Source: Monoraphidium neglectum (Eukaryota > Chlorophyta > Chlorophyceae > Sphaeropleales > Selenastraceae). From it: a stretch of DNA of 24,830 nucleotides. Positions 20,375 to 24,830 of the stretch are shown here, one piece after another. The position numbers were made by a program, and so were the translations under genes. The DNA is taken from assembly GCF_000611645.1 (NCBI RefSeq), contig NW_014013281.1, positions 6,155 through 30,984 of the forward strand, read 5' to 3'. The notes under the pieces were generated by a model. It was not told the origin of the DNA, did not search any database, and was given only the letters and a program-made list of their open reading frames with translations. The first letter of the stretch is position 1. The number at the start of each line of letters is the position of its first letter.

Positions 20375-23300
20375 ATGTCACATTTACTTCTTGTCCGTCT
20401 GGCAGAGGCGGAAGGTCAACCTGTGCGCGAAGCAGTGGGCACGCTCCTCCGGTGCGACTCTCTCCAGCGCTGCTGCTCCACTGCGCTGCCACACCGTGCG
20501 CCGCCCTTGCCCTCTTGCGCTCCCTGCTGCAGCAGCGCGCATGACGGCCGCTAGCGTCTGCCATGCAAGCAGCTGCCATGGCGCGCCGCGGCCCGCCCAG
20601 CTGACGGCGCTCTGCTGCCCGCCCCCTCACTCGCCCTCACCCCCGGTCTGCGCTCCCAGCCTGGATCCCTCAAGCCCCTGCCACGCCGCATACTGCGATA
20701 CACATGGCGCCCTTCATTACGTCCATTTCGACTCTGAAAGCGGTGCTGTCACCCCCTTAGCGCGCTACCAGCTGCACATTGTTGACGGCGGCACCCCCAG
20801 CGGCGAACGCAGGCAGCACACGCAGCAGCGGCGGCGCCCACTGCAGAAGCCATGGGCGGCGTTCGACTTTGTGCCGGGGCGGCCGGGGGAGCTGCTGATC
20901 GCTCAGCAGGACAGCCGCCGCGTTCTTTATGCCGCGCTTCCCAGAGCAGAGGGAGCTGCTGGGGAGGTCTTCCTGTTTGGGGGCCACACAGGTGGGTGTC
21001 ACCAGCTGCCGGTGTCACCCGAACAACCTTCGCATGGGGGCACTGCGAGAGCTGGCAGGCGCAGTGCATAGTGCATGGCTGATTGCATGATCCTCTCACC
21101 GGCAGTTGCGCAGGAGCGGGTCGCTGCATGCGCCTCGTTGCGTCCCGCAACATGCATGACGTGCCCGCTCGTCACACCCATGCGCTGAGCTCGCAGCTGC
21201 TATAACGTGCATATGCAACAACGGCAGCATCGCGGCGGCGGGCGGTGCAGACGGCGCAGTCAAGCTGTGGCGGCTGTCTGATGGGCAGCTGATAGACAGC
21301 AGGTGAGGCGCGCAGGGCGGTGAGCGTTTGACCGCAAGTTGACTGAGGGCAAGGACGCAGCAGATCAAGTAGTGGTGTATGTGTGTGTGGGGGAGGGGGC
21401 GTGCGTGCGAATGTGTGTGTAGTAATGCGTGTGCGTGACCATGGTTTTTTTGCGTACATGTCAGTGTGCTGCTCGACGTGTGTGCGTGCGTGTGCAGCCT
21501 CAATAAATCATATGCACGGCTGGTGCCATAAGATGGCGTGGCGTGGCCATGCAGCTAGACGAGGGGGTCGTGAGAACGTAGGACAAGCACCCTCGATTGC
21601 CCCTGCAACGCCACCCTCCCCCTCATGTGCCCCTGCCCCCTCAGGACGGAGCCGGAAAGCGGCGCTGTCACCGCCCTGACAATCTTTCCAGGGGCCCCCT
21701 TGGTGCGCCGCGGCGCAACGCGCCCTGCCGGCACGCTTCTCAAGCGCTGATGCATCTCATGTGTGTTGACCCAGTCAAAGGCGTGCCCGCCATGTACATC
21801 GCATCATGCCGACCTCACCACGTCACTGGGCATCATCGCTAGCCGTTCACCTCCCAACAAATCACCAACCCCATGACTCCCGTCTCGCACCTCACGTCCC
21901 GTCACGCCGCAGCTCGCGGCCGCCACCGCCGCGGGAGGCGTGACGATCCTAGACGCGTCCTCGTCGCGGCTGCTGCCCCTGCGGCGCATGTCTGCGGGCC
22001 CGGGAGCTATCAGCTGCCTCGCAGTGGCGTGCAGCGGGACCGGCGCCGGCGCACGGGCGAGCGCCGGCGGCGCGCTGCCGTGGCGGGACGCGCCGTACGC
22101 GGTTGGGGCGGGGGCCGGGGCCGAGGATCAGGAGGGGGTTGGCGGCCGCGATCTCGGGCTGCTGCTGCTGGCGGTCGGCGGGGAGGCTGGGTGGTTACGC
22201 ATCTTTAGCGGCGGCGGCAGTGCAATCGGCGCGGCTGGCGCCTGGCGAGAGGAGCTCTCGTTGGACGGTCTGGCCGCGCCGCTTGCCAGCGCCTCGTTTG
22301 GCCCGCGCAGCGAGACGCTTGCGGTGGCTGGCCCGGCGGCGCCCAAGGGTGCCGTCGCCGCGCTCGGGCGCGACGCGGCGGCCGTTGCGGCGGCCGGCGG
22401 CGCGCCCGGGTGTGTGAGCGTGTGGGAGCGGCGCGCGCGGGGCGGGTGGCGGCTGTGCCAGCAGTGGGCGCTCGCGGCGGCGCCCGCGGCGGCGGCGTTC
22501 GCCGACGCGGCGTGCACGGTCAGCGTCCTCCCGGCCGGCCGCGGCGCGGCGGCGGTGCAAGCGCTCAGGCTGCTCGCGCTGCCGGCCGCGGGCGGCGGCG
22601 GCTTTTCTGAATCCCATTCAGCGGCGCCGGTCGTGCTGCGTGGGCAGCGGCGGCTGGGCCACACTGAGGACGACGAGTTGCAGCAGGAATCAGATGACAG
22701 GGGTGGGGCGGTCCCAGGCATGCTGCGCGTTGGCGGCGGCGCTAGCGCTGGCGACGGCGTCGCGGCCCAGGATTCGGGGGTGTGGCCGGACGCGTCCCGA
22801 AGGTGCGACGAGACGGCAGCCGGCTGCCTGCCCGCGTGCGCTGCTCGCAACCCCTGTTGTCGGATGCTTTCGCGTTGCGGCCGCTACGCAGCAGCTCGCT
22901 CCTAATGCTTGGTTTGGCCCGCATTCTGGTGGTGTGCACTCAAAATCGTGGCGCTTTGCCCCTGATTCACCTGCACAGGGATGCTGAGGCGCTCGCCTCC
23001 ACCATAAGCGGCCTGGCCCCGCCGCCTGCCAATGCTGCACATGGGCAGCAGCATCAGGCGCAGCAGCAGCAGCAGGGGGGCCAACAGGGGCAGGAGGGGC
23101 AGCAGCAGCAGCAGCAGGAGGGGCAGGAGGGGCAGCAGCGGCGGGACTCTCCAGGAGAGGACGGGGATGGCCTAGAGGCCGCCTTGAAAAGGCTGGACGA
23201 GCTTTATGAAAAGCAGGCCAGGGACTTGCAGGACCTCGCGGCCATGCGCCTGCAAGCACTCGAAACCGCGGCCAGCGACGCGGACGCCGCAGCAGCCGCG

Positions 23301-23991
23301 GCAGCGACAGCGGCGCCGCCCTTGGCTGCGCTGTCCCGCGGGTCGCCCGAGCGATCGGCCGCGATTGCTCAGCACGAATATACTAAGGCGGCCGCTGAAG
23401 CGGCCGCCTCGGCTGGCGGAGGCGGTGGACGGCGAGAGGGGGGCGGCGGCGGCGAGGAGGCCTGGCGGGCGTTGCTCGGGCGCGGGCCGTCGACGCTGCC
23501 TCACCAACGGAGCTGGACAGTACCCGGCGGGCCCGTGCCCATGGCGCCGCGTGAGTGGCCCCCGGTTTGGACGGGGCGACGCGCGCGCACGCGTGTCACC
23601 CGATTACGGCGTGTGTGGGGGTCGTCTAGGGGCTGGCTTGTGCAGCCTGCGGCGGCTGGCAGGCTGGTGGGCAGCGGTGCCGTGTTCCCTCATTGCATGT
23701 TGCGCCCTTCCAACCCAGACGCCCCGCCATCCCCAACCAGCAACTTGATACGCCTTTGCAATCGAATCCCTTGGTTGCATTGAGACCGGACGGCCGGCAC
23801 TCCTACTATCTGTACCCTCCACTGCACCTACTTTTTTGCAGCGGTCAAGCTGAGCTGGCACCTGGAGGAGCTGCAGGGACTCGGCGGGGCTGCTGGCACA
23901 ACCCAGGTGACGGCCGCAGAACAGCAGGAGCAGCAGCAGCAGCAGCAGCGGGAGCCGATTCAGGGGCCAGGGCAGGAGAGGGAGGAACGTC

Positions 23992-24035
<44 letters not shown>

Positions 24036-24652
24036 GCGGACAGGGAGGTGGTAGTGCCAGGATCCGGGCCAGACGCCGCATCGCCTGTGCATGAGGCAGC
24101 AGCGGACGCAGGCACAGCGGGCGCGGCGGGCAGCAGGCCCGTCGGCCCCCACGGGCAGCTGGGGCCGGAGGAATTCGGACAGGCTGAGGAGGTGGTCCGC
24201 GCCGAAGGCCCCCGCGGCGTCTGCGCCAAGGAGGGAGAGCTGCCGTCGTCGTCCTCTTTCCAGGTGCTCGCCCCCTCAGGGCGGCTCACCGGCGGCGTCG
24301 GCGGCCCGGGGTCTTTTGAGGCTTTGGGGGGCGACGGCCGTGGCGACGGCAGCGCGGAGCAAAACGGGGGCGGCGGGGAGCCTGCGGCAGCGGGCGTGGC
24401 GGCGGATGGACGGGATGGAGGGGCAGGGGGCGAGCCTGGGGACGAGCGTCGCGGCAGTGAGGAGGAGGAGGAGGAGGAGGAGGAGGAGGAAGCTGCCCCG
24501 GAGCCGCGGCGGCTGCCGCTGCACCTACTGGCGGGTGCCTCGGCGGCTGCCGCGCCCGCACGGCCGCCGCAGCCGTTTGCGGCTCCGGTTGCATACACTG
24601 CCGCGGACATCGCCGCAGTGGCGGGCGCGGCGATCGCGAAGCCCGAGCAGCC

Positions 24653-24705
<53 letters not shown>

Positions 24706-24830
24706 CCCCGCGCACCGTGCTGGCGCCGGAGCAAAAAGGCGCGAGCCGCGAGCAGCTCCGCATGCAGCAGCTCGCGGCCGCGCGCCAGCGACGCCTGCAG
24801 CAGCGCCGCGGCGCCGCGGCCGCCCCTGCG
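20375..24830 (+). CDS. WD40-repeat protein with coiled coil and polyQ/polyE C-terminal region; runs off the right edge
   Basis: Exons 20375-20451 (tentative start), 20660-20991, 21197-21302, 21645-21702, 21913-22802, 22979-23550 and 23842 to beyond the window join in matching phases. They give at least 1008 residues with no stop reached. The third exon is a clear WD40 blade: FGGHTAAITCICNNGS, then AAAGGADGAVKLWRLSDG. Further blade-like strands follow (AGGVTILDASSSRLLPL, GGEAGWLRIFSGGG, GAPGCVSVWERRARGG), separated by long Gly/Ala insertions. After the propeller come glutamine-rich linkers and a charged helix with coiled-coil spacing near residues 552-592 (LEAALKRLDELYEKQA). A long disordered region with Q13, E11 and Q17 runs completes the visible part. 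WD40 propellers are protein-interaction platforms. I cannot assign a specific complex. The first exon is the weakest part: it rests on a matching phase and an ATG. Confidence 0.8.
23388..23409. repeat. Perfect 10-bp inverted repeat in the WD40-gene coding sequence
   Basis: GGCGGCCGCT and AGCGGCCGCC are separated by GA. It lies in exon 22979-23550 and encodes an alanine-rich stretch (KAAAEAAASA), so amino-acid composition may explain the symmetry. Confidence 0.85.
23994..24032 (+). repeat. (CAG)13 coding repeat
   Basis: Thirteen consecutive CAG codons in the last visible exon of the WD40 gene encode Q13. They follow a shorter six-glutamine run at about 23931-23948. Confidence 0.95.
24459..24491 (+). 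repeat. (GAG)n/GAA coding repeat
   Basis: About eleven glutamate codons in a row (GAG with a final GAA) in the WD40 gene form an acidic block between Gly-rich and Pro/Ala-rich segments. Confidence 0.9.
24654..24704 (+). repeat. (CAG)17 coding repeat
   Basis: Seventeen uninterrupted CAG codons encode Q17 in the WD40 protein, followed by a basic Arg/Gln-rich helix-like segment (REQLRMQQLAAARQRR) at the window edge. Confidence 0.95.

Noticed and set aside
1..24830. tRNA, rRNA, CRISPR, insertion sequence or integrated virus
   Set aside because: GTTCGA-like motifs (for example at 198, 2127, 5082, 18517) lack matching T-arm stems. There are no regularly spaced repeats with unique spacers and no transposase, integrase or capsid-like frame.

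Overview
This looks like nuclear DNA of a green alga (Chlorophyta, perhaps Chlamydomonadales/Sphaeropleales-like). The signs are very high GC, dense introns of about 200-500 nt with GTGAG/GTGGG/GTGCG donors and CAG acceptors, alanine-rich proteins with CAG-encoded polyglutamine runs, long (CA)n/(GT)n tracts, TGTAA motifs where algal poly-A signals would sit, and a plant-type MAG2/RINT1 protein. The organism is an inference. I see no bacterial operon, rRNA, tRNA, CRISPR array, transposase or virus-like gene.

Four multi-exon genes can be rebuilt by hand; nearly all their junctions keep the reading frame. (1) A cyclin on the minus strand, 1960 to about 5637, has both cyclin folds complete; its N-terminal exons are uncertain. 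(2) A plus-strand gene of four exons (7047-9017) encodes a 383-residue membrane protein that is probably plastid-targeted and that I do not recognise. (3) A large minus-strand gene (10315-20021, 21 exons, 815 residues) encodes the RINT1/TIP20 (plant MAG2) tether subunit and fills about 40% of the window. (4) A plus-strand WD40-repeat gene starts near 20375 and runs off the right edge; its second half is low-complexity and rich in polyQ and polyE.

Layout: genes 1 and 2 are divergent, 2 and 3 converge on a 1.3 kb intergenic stretch, and 3 and 4 are divergent across about 350 bp, which probably holds both promoters. The four genes share no evident pathway (cell cycle, plastid membrane, Golgi-to-ER traffic, beta-propeller scaffold), as is usual in a eukaryotic nuclear genome. 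The first 1.96 kb holds no gene I can support, only an orphan TATA box and the probable 3' flank of the cyclin. I found no convincing new biological system. The items most worth a second look are the unrecognised membrane protein, the divergent cyclin, the polyQ insertion in the RINT1 homologue, the repeat-rich WD40 tail, and several hairpins and tandem repeats inside introns.
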